From positions 13,346,430-13,410,429 of the forward strand of contig OZ038383.1 of the NCBI GenBank assembly GCA_964036045.1: a stretch of DNA of 64,000 bases, in the 5' to 3' direction. Made by a program: the position numbers and the translations under genes. The notes below the pieces were generated by a model. The model ran no database searches. It worked only from the letters and a program-made list of their open reading frames with translations, and was not told the DNA's origin. Position 1 is the stretch's first letter, and each line of letters starts with the position of its first letter. Origin of the DNA: Eutreptiella sp. 'Long Island Sound 2002' (taxonomy: Eukaryota; Euglenozoa; Euglenophyceae; Eutreptiales; Eutreptiaceae). Below are positions 22,230 through 34,131 of the stretch, in pieces.

Positions 22230-22790
22230 GTAGGGTACTCAACCACCTTGGCCAGAGCCCATGTGCACAGATACATATGCTCATACAACAGAGAGAACAG
22301 CGGTCTTCCTTCGCTGGGGACCTATGCAGAGGGTTCATCGCAGAGGATCACAGGTACTATCTGAATGTTATAAAGTAGGGTACTAAGCCACCTTGGCCAG
22401 AGCCCATGTACACAGATTCATTTGCTCAGAGAACAGGGGTCTTCCTTCACTGGGAGACGTATGCAATGAGTTCATGGCAAAGGATCACAAGTACTATCTG
22501 AATGTTATAAAGTAGGGTACTCAGCCACCTTGGCCAGAGCCCATGTGCATAGATTCATTTGCTCAGAGAACAGGGGCCTTCCTTCACTGGGGGACCTATG
22601 CAGAGAGTTCATCGCAAAGAATCACAGGTACTATCTGAATTTTGTAAAGTAGGGTACTCAGGCACCTTGGCAAGAGCCCATGTGCACACATTCATCTGCT
22701 CAAAGAACAGGGGTCTTCCTTCACTGGGGGACCTAAGCAGAGAGGTCATTTGAACGATTCATACATAATGCCTGAATTTTGTGAAGTACA
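22230..22790 (+). repeat. 137-bp tandem array, left part
   Basis: GTAGGGTACT recurs near 22230, 22375, 22512 and 22649, with spacings of 145, 137 and 137. The next unit would start at 22786, where the LTR element begins. Each unit includes AGAGCCCATGTGCA and CTTCCTTCACTGGGG. Confidence 0.9.
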
Positions 22791-23084
22791 TGTATACCCT
22801 ATGGGGTACTGGACTGATCTCTTTTACGGCGAGCAATTTGCAAAGCACAATACCAACTCCGTTGATCACTCTTTGAAATTGTCGAAATCCTTCATGATCA
22901 GTCCATACAGAGAACCCTGAATGCACAATGCAATAATTCACAATAAAACAATCACAGAGCTTCTGACTCAATACTAAAATCATCATTTCAGATATCCTGA
23001 ATTTCAGCACCGCGCACGATCGCGACCTAAGCCTAAATCTGCCTGCGGCTGCGGGTAACCCAAGGCTGGGCATAACCCGTCACA
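22791..23084 (-). repeat. LTR (downstream copy, minus orientation)
   Basis: 294 bp with TG...CA ends; closely matches 25838-26131. One notable difference is GGTTTACGGCG versus TTTTACGCCG-type variation near 22825. Confidence 0.8.
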
Positions 23085-25534
23085 CCCCCCGCCAAGCCCT
23101 TGCGGCGGCCACTAGGCCACATGCAAGGGCTGACACATACCCAGGGGCATGCACAGCCATATGCAAAATTTTTCAAAATTGATTATCAATCGCGACAGAA
23201 ATGCAAAACTGAGCTGAAAAACCAGAAACAGACTGAGATGCACTGAAATTGACTGAGATAGTATACAATCCCTAACCCCAAGACCTGAAATCCTGAACTA
23301 AGGTCCCTCTACTTTTTGTTTCGGGTATCCTACACACTATCCTCAGTGGGGGGGTCACTGCCACCTAAAAACCCAGCTGACTATGGGAAACAATTCCTGA
23401 GAAAGCACTAAATGTTTTCAAACAGAAATTCACCTAGGCAAAAACCTGCTCAAAACTCCTGGCTTAAAACTCAGGGGGGCAGCTTTCCAAAAAGTGAAAT
23501 CGAAAACAGTTCTACTTGATTCTACTTATCGCCCATGCCATCTGTCTGGTCCGGAAAAAAACATTTTCTTGCACCAAAAAAACCCTGCTCAGAAGTTTGA
23601 AAAAAAAACTGACACCGAGGCACGAAAGCAGCAACAACAAGGCACAAAAAAAGACAGTGAATACAAACTGTGCTGCCCCACAGGGTATAGAGACCCTTAT
23701 TGCTAATATACAAAAAACCTGTGCTGCGGCCTTGTAATATATATAAAATTACATTACTTCTGAGCATTGTTGAAACCCCTTCATCGTTGGCACTTCCATC
23801 ACCTCGCACTGCAGTGGCAGAGGGAGGCAGAAGAAAAGGGAGCGCTGACATGCAACTGAAGGGAGGGGAGGGGCTGGTGCAGATTGACAGAAAAAAAAAA
23901 CAGACCTGAATTGGCTGGGCTCATCCAAAAGTATTTTTGATATGTCGACATCTGACTGAAAATTGATCCTCATCGTATCTCACTGACGTAGAAACAGGGA
24001 AGCAAAGGAGAAAGGGTAAGAAAATCAGTAGGTCAGGGCAAACGAACCTGCATGCATACAATGCAACAAACACATGCGCAAGTGTGCACACGTGCATACA
24101 TTAGCAAAAAATTCCTGAGCGTCCCCAGAAAAAATTATGCAAACAGACAGTACACGGGCCTGCAGCACATATGGTGCTGAGGCCTCGCCCCCCTCCCACT
24201 GTGGGTGTGCTGCCCTCGGGCAAAAAATGCACCCCCGAAAGTCTCTTGTAAAAAAAATAACAAAGCAGAATTTTCCCATACACTCTGGCCTAGAGTGTAT
24301 GTGACCACTGAGGCACTCTCGCCCACAGTGGTTGAGACAAAGAGTCACTGCAGTAGCAGTGGCTCTGCAATAGACATGACTCTGCAGTGGTAGAGCCAGT
24401 GAAGTCCCAAAAGGGGACAGTGAGTGGGCAGGGTACAAAAATATGATAAATTTACCCATAGATTAAATGTGGAAGTGGAGCAGCGGCAGATGCACAGATA
24501 TGCCCCAGCTCCCAAACAGGAACAAAGCGTTAAAAAACAGAAGAGCCACACTGTGACTCTGAAAAAAATTCAGAAGTCTTAAAAAAAATACCTCTCGTCA
24601 GCAAAGCAAGCCACAATTGGGTTCACACCTCACGAGCAAAATGCTCAAAATCAGGCCACCGTACAACTGGGCCTGAAGCCTCAGATTCAAAAAAATGAAG
24701 CAAGGCTGCACATCAAAGTGAGCCACTGAGCACAAAAACAGTGCTTTTTGAGCGCCAAAGGTGCTGGGTGTCAAACCCATTTTTCCCATCTAGCTCATTT
24801 GAGCTTAAATCTAACTCCAAAAAAAAAAAACCTGGCGAAACAAAAAACTCAGCCCTAGACGGACGCGCGCAGCCTTCCTGCCTAAGCGCAAGGCTCAGGG
24901 GAGGCGCGCGTCACCTTAGGTACTCTCAGAGTCAAGGTTCTGAACTGTCTGGTGCTGTGATGGTTCCACAAATGACTGTGGCATCAAATCTGACACGTAC
25001 TGAGGTAGCTGAGTCTGAATCCAGGCTATACAGTGGGAGACTGCCACTGCGGTGGCTCTCCACTGTGCAAGCGCGCACGAACACACGCAACACACACTGA
25101 AAACCTTTAGTCTACCGGACCGTCCTGCTGCTTGACATGCTCAGCTCTTTCGTTGCGCTGCCTTTGGTGCAGTGCTCATCTCCTTCACTCGTGGCCGCGG
25201 GCGTGCGCTCTCTTCAGCGTAACTCGTCAGTGCGCTCTTATTCAACGTGACTGGTCTTCTCACTCGAACTTGTCAGCTGAACTCTCACTCTGCTCGACGC
25301 CAGCACTCCAACGCGCGCTTCATCGAAGACAGGTCCGGGGACAGCTTTGCAAAACCCATTCCTTCAGTAAGAGCACAGCATCATTACAAAAGGGGCGTGG
25401 CCAGGAGCACAGCTTCAACAAGCCTCTTGAGTTTTGCGCCGCCCAGCCCTGCTTCAACGCGGAGGCCGCCAAGGGGACAGGGAGAGCGCAACAGCGCACA
25501 GACTGGCCGCCACCAGTGACACCACCACGGCAAC
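23085..25534. other. LTR-element interior without recognisable pol
   Basis: AT-rich, with poly-A runs and many short ORFs on both strands. No retroelement enzyme motif is visible. The plus-strand frame 25132-25791 is open but overlaps the more plausible minus-strand gag-like frame. Confidence 0.5.
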
Positions 25535-25819
25535 CTCGTCTTCCAAAGGTGAATCAACCCACGTTTCTCTTTTTCGCAACTCGTCACCAACTAAACGTGC
25601 CCGCAGCGTTTCAAAACTTCCATAGCATTCAGTACGCCGTATATTTCGTAACTGATTTTCATCCAATCGCCGTAACGTCTCACATTCTCGACACTGGAGT
25701 TCTTGTTGTAACAGAGGCTTCACAGTTGGACTATTTGAACTCAGTTTTTGCAAACGGCGGACATTTAGCACTGTCAAGCCGGGAACCATGAAACCACTGT
25801 GTCCCCGCGGATCCGCCAT
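25535..25819 (-). CDS. Gag-like first ORF of the minus-strand LTR element
   Basis: A 95-codon stretch from an ATG at 25819, only 19 bases inside the 5' LTR, where gag should start. It is charged and helical, with a CRECETLRRL block, and has no identifiable domain. It can run on to 25454 or stop at a possible donor after 25535 (GAG/gttgcc). The gag assignment rests on position alone. It could instead be a captured host fragment. Confidence 0.4.
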
Positions 25820-25837
25820 CTCGAAGTTCGACAATTT

Positions 25838-26131
25838 TGTATACCCTATGGGGTACTGGACTGATCTCTTTTACGCCGAGCAATTTGCAAAGCACAATAC
25901 CAACTCCGTTGATCACTCTTTGAAATTGTCGAAATCCTTCATGATCAGTCCATACAAAGAACCCTGAATGCACAATGCAATAATTCACAATAAAACAATC
26001 ACGGAGCTTCTGACTCAATACTAAAATCATCATTTCAGAAAGCCTGAATTTCAGCACCGCGCGCGATCGCGACCTAAGCCTAAATCTGCTTGCGGCTGCG
26101 GGTAACCCAAGGCTGGGCATAACCCGTCACA
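25838..26131 (-). repeat. LTR (upstream copy, minus orientation)
   Basis: Second 294-bp LTR, with the same TG...CA ends, followed by resumed 137-bp array sequence. Confidence 0.8.
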
Positions 26132-26440
26132 GCATAGTACTGAGCCACGTTGGCCAGAGCCCATGTGCATAGATTCATTTGCTCAGAGAATAGGGGCCTT
26201 CCTTCACTTGGGGACCTATGCAGAGAGTTCATCGCAAAGGGTCACAGGTACTATCTGAATTTTGTAAAGTAGGGTACTCAGCCACCTTGGCGAGAGCCCA
26301 TGTGCACAGATTCATCCGCTCAAAGAACAGGGGTCTTCCTTCGGTGGGGGACCTATGCAGAGAGGTCATTCGTACGGATCATACATAATGCCCGAATTTT
26401 GTGAAGTAGGGTACCCAGCCACGTTGGCCAGAGCCCAGGG
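26132..26440 (+). repeat. 137-bp tandem array, right part
   Basis: Units resume at 26132 with GTAGGG repeats at 26269 and 26406, spacing 137. The array fades after AGAGCCCAGGG near 26440. Confidence 0.88.
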
Positions 26441-26447
26441 GCACAAT

Positions 26448-26834
26448 TTCAAGGGTTGGGGTAAGGTGCTCGCAGTGGAGGGCTTTGAGTGCACAGTCAA
26501 GTGGCACACAGAAAAGAAAGCCAGTTCCCATTGTATTACAGATGTGTTTCTTACTGCTCTTCATAGCATTCCGAGGTCGGACAGTGCATCAGAGGCCCCT
26601 TTGTATCTGGAGTCTGAGCACGAAGCTACTGACCCCGAAAGGTTTCTACGCCGAGCTACTCAGCAGAATACCCAGACACAGAGTGATCCAGCCAAGCTTT
26701 TTCTGCTCGTTTCTTCTGAAGTACCACGTGTTACTCACGTGGCTGTGCCGCAGTGTCTGCCAGCCATAGTTATCAACTGCTTACAACCCTGCATCCCAGC
26801 ACAAAATTTCGTGCATTTTCTGCGGCTTTCATAG
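26448..26834 (+). CDS. Exon-like ORF, unrecognised
   Basis: An open frame starting inside the last array unit. The part reading GWGKVLAVEGFECTVKWHTE looks like a small beta-barrel (Tudor/SH3-like) segment. A Ser/Glu-rich stretch follows. No start codon of its own or clear splice site was identified. It may be an exon fragment or part of a mobile element. I cannot name it. Confidence 0.25.
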   Translation, partial: FKGWGKVLAVEGFECTVKWHTEKKASSHCITDVFLTALHSIPRSDSASEAPLYLESEHEATDPERFLRRATQQNTQTQSDPAKLFLLVSSEVPRVTHVAVPQCLPAIVINCLQPCIPAQNFVHFLRLS

Positions 26835-27739
26835 TCTGCCCAGTCAGTCCCAAGTTCCAAATTCTTTGCTCATACTCTGAGAGGTGGTGTTCAAGCACTA
26901 CTCAGTCGGTGCACAAGTTTGCCCATAATTGCATGCTCCAGTGTTGCTCTTTCCAAATGTCTTCAGATGATGGGTCAACATAGGCCGACTAGGGTGCACA
27001 CACGGAGGGATGCTGGTTCTGTATTTGTTTGGGTCATGTCCAAGAATTCATGGCACTCCAGCCCTTGTCCACAACGAAGGCGTCTTGTGCATCAGTTGCA
27101 CAGTGACAGGTTCCTATGCCATCAAGTGGGTTGCATTATCCATCATCCTCACGTAATCTAAAGTGTACTGCAACAACACGTTCGGGAAGTGCATCTGGCA
27201 TCAGGCAATCTTGTTGGCAGTGGTGTCATACTGGGTGTCATGTTGTCCCTAGGTGCAATGTAGTGTGAATCAGTGGTTTCTATTGCATGTTGCCAGTAAG
27301 GGCAGGGCAGGTACGTGGGGGTAGCGTTATCCGTTATTTTACTTTTTTTAGATGTGGAATTTTTTCTTATAGGTTGTATTTTTTCTTAGATCTCAAAGTC
27401 TGGTCTTGAAACGTGGTTTTGTTGTTTTTTGGATTTGCAGCGGATTATTTTTTAGAGAGCGCTCTAAAATTTTGGTCACTTTCAACCTTTTTTTCAGATT
27501 TTTTTTGCTCTGTGCCTCCTAGCTATCCGGGTGGGGGCTCCCAGATTTTTTTAGCCGTTTTGTATTAAACTTTAGATGTTTGGTATTTTTTTTCAGAGGT
27601 TCTATTATGTTTTAGCCCATCTAAAAAAAATATTTTCGCATCTAAAAAACAATATTATCTCAGGGGCAAAGCCCTCCAGGTTATTCTCATTTGCATTTGG
27701 GAAGCTGTGTACGGGTTGTTTTGAAAACTAGGAGGCTAC
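26835..27739. other. Non-coding, T-rich stretch
   Basis: Contains long T-rich runs (27340-27650) and no supported gene. Confidence 0.5.
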
Positions 27740-28365
27740 AAACCTTATCCACATATGGCTCGTGTGGCGTGTTTGGTGCTGGCCTTTGTACCTCTGAAGC
27801 GCACATGGTGTGATGTGTGCAGTGTGCTTGTGGCTCTTAGGCCCACTTGTACCGCATTGGTGACCCATATTCCTACGGTCTATGTGGTGGAGCAGAGCTC
27901 GATGGGCACAACCAGCAACGTGGTCCTTTCTACATACCCGCTGGGTTTCGCCTCATTTGTGTCCTTGTTGTCTTTTTTACTCTGTGCGGTGTCTTGTGCA
28001 CGTGGCTCTTAGGCGCACATGGGTGTGGCTCTTAGGCCCACATGCACGCTCCGTGCTAGGTGTCCTAGGACTTAGGCTTGTGCCGGTTACATTCCGACTC
28101 TTTGTACTTGGCGCGCGCCCAAGAGTAAGTGCCCTTACGTCTTCTAGTCACCCTCTACCTACCTACTCACCTCCCTGCGCCCTAGTGTGGGTGCGTGGCC
28201 CCTAGGCTCACATGTTCTGCTGTGTGTTTTGTGGTTGTGACTCTTGGGCCCAGGTGTGGCTCGTGCGGTGTGTGTAGTGCCAGTGTTTGTGGCTCTTGGG
28301 TGCACGCGGCGTGGTGTGTGCGTGTGGCTCTTAGGCCCACATGCACGCCCTGTGTTTGTGACGTA
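27740..28365 (+). repeat. Degenerate GTGTGGCTCTTAGGCCCACATG repeats
   Basis: Variants of TGGCTCTTAGGCCCACATG occur near 27833, 28005, 28020, 28193, 28270 and 28325, at irregular spacing. ORFs here follow the repeat and are rejected. Confidence 0.65.
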
Positions 28366-29113
28366 TTTGCCCAGTATCCACGTCTGAGGCACCGTGCGTA
28401 TTGTTTCCCCCTTGTAATTGCTAGCACACACAATGACAGTCAAGCCACGTAATGCAAATCTGAAGCCAGACATGTAGTTTGTCTAAAATTAGCTGGTCAG
28501 TCTGAAAATGATCAGTCATGTGCTCCTTGCCGTATCCCACATGCCCTTACCTTCGCAATCGTCGGCCCCTCTTCGGGGTTAGGTTTAGGGTTGTCAGACC
28601 TGCACTGCTGCACGACAAATAATAAGGCAGCCACCCTGAGCTGGCACCCAGTTGGCCAAGCGCGTGCCCAACCTGCTAGACAAAGCGACAGCTCCTCAAT
28701 TGTAAGCTGCAAACCTACTAACCAGACAAAACAACCATGCGGCGGGGCACTCAGGATCAAGACCCACACATGCTACAGGACAGGGTGCCTTGGTGGTGTT
28801 TGTGACATGTGGGATCACTGTTACTGGGGAGTGGGGGAGGGGCGGAATGGTGGTCGGGGGCTCCTCTCCCCCCCATCCCTCACCCACATCAAACATTGTT
28901 CCTCAGGAAAAAAAGGAAATCTATCGAAGAGGTCCTAAATTGGAGGCGAATGTTTAGGCGCAATGCGGGGGGGGGGGGGGCGTAGTTTTTTTTTTGGCCT
29001 CTGATACCCCCCGCCCTGACCATGATATGTATATGTAAAACTCACGACTAAGCCGTGGCCCTTGCTACTGACTTTGAGATGCCACCAGGACTACGCTCAA
29101 AATCAAATGCATA
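28366..29113. other. Spacer with a G homopolymer
   Basis: No gene is seen. A run of about 14 G residues lies near 28967-28980, followed by a T run. A short purine/pyrimidine low-complexity patch precedes it. Confidence 0.5.
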
Positions 29114-29430
29114 GTGTTGCAGGAGGGAGCAGCGAACTCAGCCAGCAACAGAGGGGTCCGCACATCAGAGCGGGAGTTGTGCACATGGGCAGCTGTGCAC
29201 ATTGGCAGCATGGCAACGCATTCATGCAGGCAGCAGCAGGGAGATGTGCAACAGGGCAGTGCAGCAGCTAATGGCTTTGCAAATGGGCAGCAGCAGTGCA
29301 TTGTGCATGGGGGCAGTAACAGAGAGCAGTGCCTATGGGCAGCACCAAGGGGCTACACACGTGGGCAGCTGCACAGAATCGTGCACATGGGCAGCAGCGT
29401 GGAGCTCTGCACATGCGCAGCAGCAGGGAT
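29114..29430 (+). repeat. Degenerate GCACATGGGCAGC repeats
   Basis: Many imperfect copies of GTGCACATGGGCAGC and CAGCAGCAG-type blocks. They produce repetitive short ORFs in all frames. Confidence 0.7.
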
Positions 29431-29690
29431 TTTGTTGCCCCAAAACAAACCAAATGCGGTAGTCTTCCTCCAACGACACGCCAACTTGGTTAATCAACCA
29501 TTCAAATAAATTTCTGCTCGACTCACAGGTGGCACAGATATGACAGGAATGGCTTGGGAAGTGGGGTGTGTGCCAGAAGGTTACCTGTCACGCCTGTCAC
29601 GCCTGTCAGCCCCCCCCCACCCCACCCAACGCAACAACTGCCTTGCGCAAGGACTGATGCACACCCCTAACACTTGGCCTGCTGATCCAC

Positions 29691-29692
<2 letters not shown>

Positions 29693-29723
<31 letters not shown>

Positions 29724-29763
29724 CCAACAACAACAACAACAGCAACAACAGCAACAACAACAG
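29693..29763 (+). repeat. (AAC)n trinucleotide repeat
   Basis: About 23 AAC/CAA units with three interruptions (ACC, AGC). Confidence 0.95.
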
Positions 29764-30081
29764 AAAACATGCCGACACAGGGCGCAGCTATTAAGTTGCC
29801 GGGGTAAGTAAAGCAGTGGGGGCAATGCACATTTGAAAACAATCCTGCAACTCTTGTACAAGGGGGAGGGTGGGGTTCGCGAGGGAAAAATTGGTCAGGG
29901 GAAATTGTGGCACCCTTGAAATTCCCAAATCGTAGAATGCAATATGTTCCAACAGGGGAGCCTGGGGTCCCTTCAAACCCGCATAATAGAAAAACATTCC
30001 TTTTGTACGTCATAGGGCTGCAGTAAAGCACTTCAGCTTCTGCAGATGCAAATGTGCAGTTTTGGAATCACAATCACTTAC
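29764..30081 (-). other. Region downstream of the last CCAR1-like exon
   Basis: The donor GTAAGTGA at 30081 implies at least one more exon toward lower coordinates. I could not identify it. An acceptor-like TTTGCATCTGCAG lies near 30040, but the frame that follows is not convincing. Confidence 0.3.
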
Positions 30082-33000
30082 ACAGGTCTGTGTATTCCAC
30101 ATGGCCGCGCTTACAGTAGGAGCTGACGATATCATGCACCATCCTGCAAGGCAGTTCTGCATCAAGGTTGTACATGAGTCTCTCCAGATCGCTGGATTGA
30201 AGGTATCCACGTCCAGGCTTGTCGAAAAATTGGAATGCCTGAATGCAAAGAACATGTCATTGGCAAGCGATGATTGAACGTTTGGTACCAGCACATGTAC
30301 ACATCTGCGAATGCATCATGCACCTTCACATGGATAGCTGTATTTCAACTCATCCCTGTTTTCACTGGCCAGAAAATGAGCAATGAGGTAGCCATTTTCT
30401 TTGCAGTAATGTTCACTGAACACACAGGTGCTTGCTGTACTGTGGGTCTGTGCTTTATTTGTGAACCACGTGGTAGTATTTTGTTGCACATCAATTTAAC
30501 TAGAACACACTTGCTCTGGGAGCAATGCTGGTGATCGCCATGCAAGTTGCAATCTTGCTGGTTGCAGCATCAGCATTGGCGAATTAGATTCTGTCAATCA
30601 CCTTCATCTATTGCATTCGGCGAGGCAGGCCACAAGGCATAGCCTGCTCCTCCGTGTATCCCTGCATGGAAAAGTCAGAGTTGTACACACATATGGACTT
30701 GTGTTGTTTATTGCAGACTGTCGTGTGCAGGCTCAGAAACAGCGCTCCACCACATGCCTTGGGCGCAACTGCAAGAGACTGTGCAATTTCATGGCACCTT
30801 TTTGGCTTCAGCCTTCAGCTTGGCCATCTCTTCTTTTGCAGCCTTCTCTTCTTCTGTTTCCCGAGGCTCCTGCTGGAACTCTTCCTTGGCCTCCTCCTCA
30901 GCCTCTTCCTTGGTTTCCTCCTTGGTCCTCTCCTACCAGACAAGAAACCAGGCACATACAACCCGAAGGGAAAATCCAACTTTCATGGTGGCATGACGCT
31001 GCGCTTCCACGTTTGGCACATTCTGAAGGAAGGGCACACTGGTGGCAAATGGGACCCTAATGGATTGGGGCCTCAGGGATGGGTCTTAATGCATGGGCTC
31101 CAGTGGACGGGCCTTGATAGATGGGGCCCTCATGAATAATGGAGCTCTTCCTCTTGTGTTGGGAACAAGCTATCGGGGTGTTCTTTTGTGATGTGGATCT
31201 GGAGCGACTATGGGAAATGTGGCAAGCAGCAGTACACGCTCACCCTAGAAAAAGACAACGAATCCCATATCCTGGAGCCCAAGCGATGAAAGCGTCCCAC
31301 ATTTATTGCCCTCCCACACACCTGACCACTTTCGGCCCTACGCCTTTTCGACTCCGTCCACTCCTTCCACGTCTGCCGCTTCCCCTTGAGGGTCGCCATT
31401 GCCCTCCGCTCCTTCTGGTGTACCAGGAGAAATTCCAAAATCTTGGAACCAAAATCCCACTCCAGCATCTCATGGAAATTCTCCGCCAACAATGACACCT
31501 GCACAAGCAGAGGGAGAGCATGCCAAACCGAGCAGTCTCCACCTACGTGAAAATGCATCTTACTGTTAAGATGCACAGGCAATATAGGCCCGGGCATGCT
31601 TACGCGTCAATGGACCTGCATCGTCTGTCGTCCTTCTTCGTTGCACAGACGCTGTCCGTGATTTCTAGGAAAATGCCGTATGTGCCAGGCGGTATCTTGT
31701 GGTCCGTGTGGTGAGAGCGCAACAAGGCTTCTTGAAAGCTTCCTGAACCTTAAACATGGTACACCTCAGGGCAGAATTTGAACCGCACCATTCTGAAATT
31801 ACGGCGGGGACTGCAGATGCTCATCATTATATCACGAGACTTTGGTGATGTGCTCGGGGTATGTTTGAAAGCTCTCAAAACAGTGGAGCTGGAAACCTCA
31901 AGACACTGGACTCGCGGGACGCGCAATACGCACAGGACACCACAGCCCAATGGGAAACGTGTCTATGTCCGTCAAGCTGAGGGAAAAAATCGAAATGGAC
32001 CATTCCAGCGGATTCATTGCCCCTTGTATCCGCCATAGCCGCCACTGCTACCGCGCCGGTGACAGAAAGAGGGGGGGTGGGGGGTGAGACCTAATTGAAA
32101 AACAGAAAGAAGCGGGGGGGGGGGGGGAGCTATTTGGTACCACAAATTCCGAAATGTGGTCAGATTGCAACCTTTCTTTGGGGTGGAGACCGCTGCACAC
32201 CTCCTGCCATACCAATCATTAAGAAACACATGCACGCTCCCCGCTAATGCAGGAAATACTGTCCACCAACCCTGAATTTCAGACCAAGCAAACCTCAAAA
32301 GTCTTCTCATCTGTGTCATTGGCATCATAGTCCAGAAGACTAGCCAGTGAAGTAAAAATTGGTTCCATCACTGTGTTCTTCATTCTTTGCCGTTGTTCTT
32401 CTTCTTTCGCCCTCTGCTCTTCTTCCTCATTCCTCCTCTCTTTGTCCTCATTTTCCTTTGCCTTGATCTTCTCTTCTTCTTCCTTTGCCTTCTCCTCCTC
32501 GTCCTTTTCCGTGGCTGTCCGCGCCTTCGTTTCCTCATCCTCTTCCTCCGTCACTTGATCTTCTGCCGACTTACCATCTTTCTTTTCACGTTTGCCCTCC
32601 TCCTTTTCAGCCTCAGCATCGTCCGTCTTTGTGTCTTCCTTGGCTTCCGTTGTTCCAGCAGCATCCTCGTCCCCCTCAATCTTTGCACCATCAGCCTGTC
32701 GCACAAGCAGTAAAAATGACAACAATCTGCCTGCAAACACCAAGACTCCTGGTGAAGTTGAAAAACGCATCTCATCCCCTTCGGGACGACGTGGGGGCTT
32801 AAAGAGCCCAGCTTTCCAATTGAGCGTGCTCCAACCACCTTAGTAACCTTTTGACAGGGCCAAAGGGGGTCACAAAATCCCACTGCGCAATTGAGCCCCT
32901 GCCCCTTTATGGCAAAGCGGTGTATGGGTGGTTGAAATTGGGCAGCACGGCCGACAAAGCCGGAAGACACTTCGAGTCCGAGTAACACTGTTCCCGTCGG

Positions 33001-34068
33001 CTCGAGCAGCCCCCAATAATGCGGCTGGAAAATCTGGGGCATTCTTTACAGCTTGTAACCCCCCATGCACAGTGGCTTTGAATAAGGACGAGAAATCCTC
33101 CGTAGCATCCCGGTTTGCTTATTGTAGACACACCTGGTAGCTCACATCAAACTCAAGGTCAGAATGGTTCCAGCAATCAGGAATGAAAATGACCACACGC
33201 TCCTTCGTTTTTGACGGCCGATGGTACCAAACCTCTATGAACTTGTACCACTGTGTACACATGCTGAGGTCGATTCCAAAGATGGTCTTCAAAGTGCGAC
33301 TGCAGACACCAGCAGAATGATATGGAGGCTTGCACGATGGTCACCTGCTCTTCAATGTGCTGACAAGTACGCAGATCACACATTGCTGACCCCAATGTCA
33401 GGGAAACGGGGGGTGAACCATAAAATCATCAAGAAGAAAGAATCAGTGGGATCACCACCAAGGCACACAAATGCCCCATTCAGTAGCATGGACCCTGAGG
33501 GACCAAGTGGACATACATGGCAGTATTCCGCATTACGGAGTCTTCATATGGGTCCGCCCCATCCACGGTATTCCAGGATCCTCCAGGGCACATCAGCCCC
33601 CTCTCCAGTTTGTAGACCATAAATTTGAGCTGGAGAGTCAGGTGCTGTGAGGGATCTGCACTGTCAACCATGAGCAAAACGATTTTGGCGTTGTGCTTGA
33701 CCCCATCAGAATCGAGGCTTGCAGGCAGATTTTTGGTCACCTGCGAAATTATGTGGTATGAGTCCCAGGGTCCCAACCAATCAATACGTTATGCAATAGT
33801 TTCATCGACGAGGCCTCGCAAAGGCATGTTTTCTTGCCAGGTACATACCGCTATGGCAGATCCCAGGTTTACCTTCGGGGACTCAGCCATCAAGTCACCA
33901 TGGCGAAGGGTCGGGGCCTCAGCCCACCTGCAGATGAGTTTGATGAAATCATTGCCAATATGCAGGTCCTTGTAGCGCCTTTTAATGTCCTGGTACTGCC
34001 GGCTTTGAGACATGACTGACATAGGGCTGATCTTAACCTGTCGCTTGGTCTCTGGTGTCCTTGGTGTC
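30082..34068 (-). CDS. CCAR1/CARP1-like cell-cycle and apoptosis regulator (partial, 7 exons seen)
   Basis: Exons read 34068-33849, 33740-33517, 33299-33134, 32695 (possibly from ~32840)-32294, 31498-31322, 30932-30798 and 30238-30082. All junctions are GT-AG and phase-consistent. The 33517/33299 junction restores an Ile codon inside a conserved block ending GIDLSMCTQWYKF. Domains in order are a pre-NUDIX segment (RRYKDLHI), the inactive NUDIX-like DBC1/CARP1 domain (GGSWNTVDGADPYED, CTQWYKF, VVIFIPDCWN), a possible SAP motif (STSPGVLVFAGRLLSF), a long Lys/Glu coiled coil, the conserved SLASLLDYDANDTDEKTFE + VSLLAENFHEML block, a second charged segment and a degenerate EF-hand (FQFFDKPGRGYLQSSDLE). 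This order is that of animal CCAR1, a nuclear coactivator and splicing-linked protein. The N-terminal S1-like part and last exon were not found, and the function here is inferred. Confidence 0.85.
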
Positions 34069-34084
34069 CTGCAGGGGGAGCGAA

Positions 34085-34131
34085 AAATAGGGCAGTTGGA
34101 GGGAAATGAGCAAAATGCTTGTGTGAAAGGG
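34085..34131 (+). repeat. ~45-bp duplicated segment, copy 1
   Basis: AAAAATAGGGCAGTTGGAGG and following bases recur at 34971-35018 with a few substitutions. This copy lies in the intron directly upstream of the first identified CCAR1-like exon. Confidence 0.75.

Larger units (their letters stand above)
22791..26131 (-). mobile_element. LTR element (3.3 kb, 294-bp LTRs) inserted in the 137-bp array
   Basis: Two 294-bp direct repeats (22791-23084 and 25838-26131) start TGTATACCC and end CCGTCACA, giving TG...CA ends. Array sequence on the two sides joins in register. The bases at 22786-22790 (GTACA) and 26132-26136 (GCATA) both align to the array's GTAGG, so they look like a decayed 5-bp target duplication. 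On the minus strand a GGGGGG run abuts the 3' LTR as a polypurine tract, and an ATG-initiated frame begins 19 bases after the 5' LTR. No protease, RT or integrase is seen. The element looks non-autonomous. Confidence 0.8.

Noticed and set aside
29581-30031. Minus-strand Val-rich ORF over the (AAC)n repeat
   Set aside because: The poly-valine comes only from the trinucleotide repeat.
30789-30791. Stop codon after KKVP as the end of the CCAR1-like gene
   Set aside because: The AAG/GTGCCA just before it is a donor, and the EF-hand exon continues in phase at 30238.
32373-32802. Plus-strand Phe/Ser/Leu-rich ORFs near 32.5 kb
   Set aside because: They are antisense to the Lys/Glu coiled-coil exon of the CCAR1-like gene.
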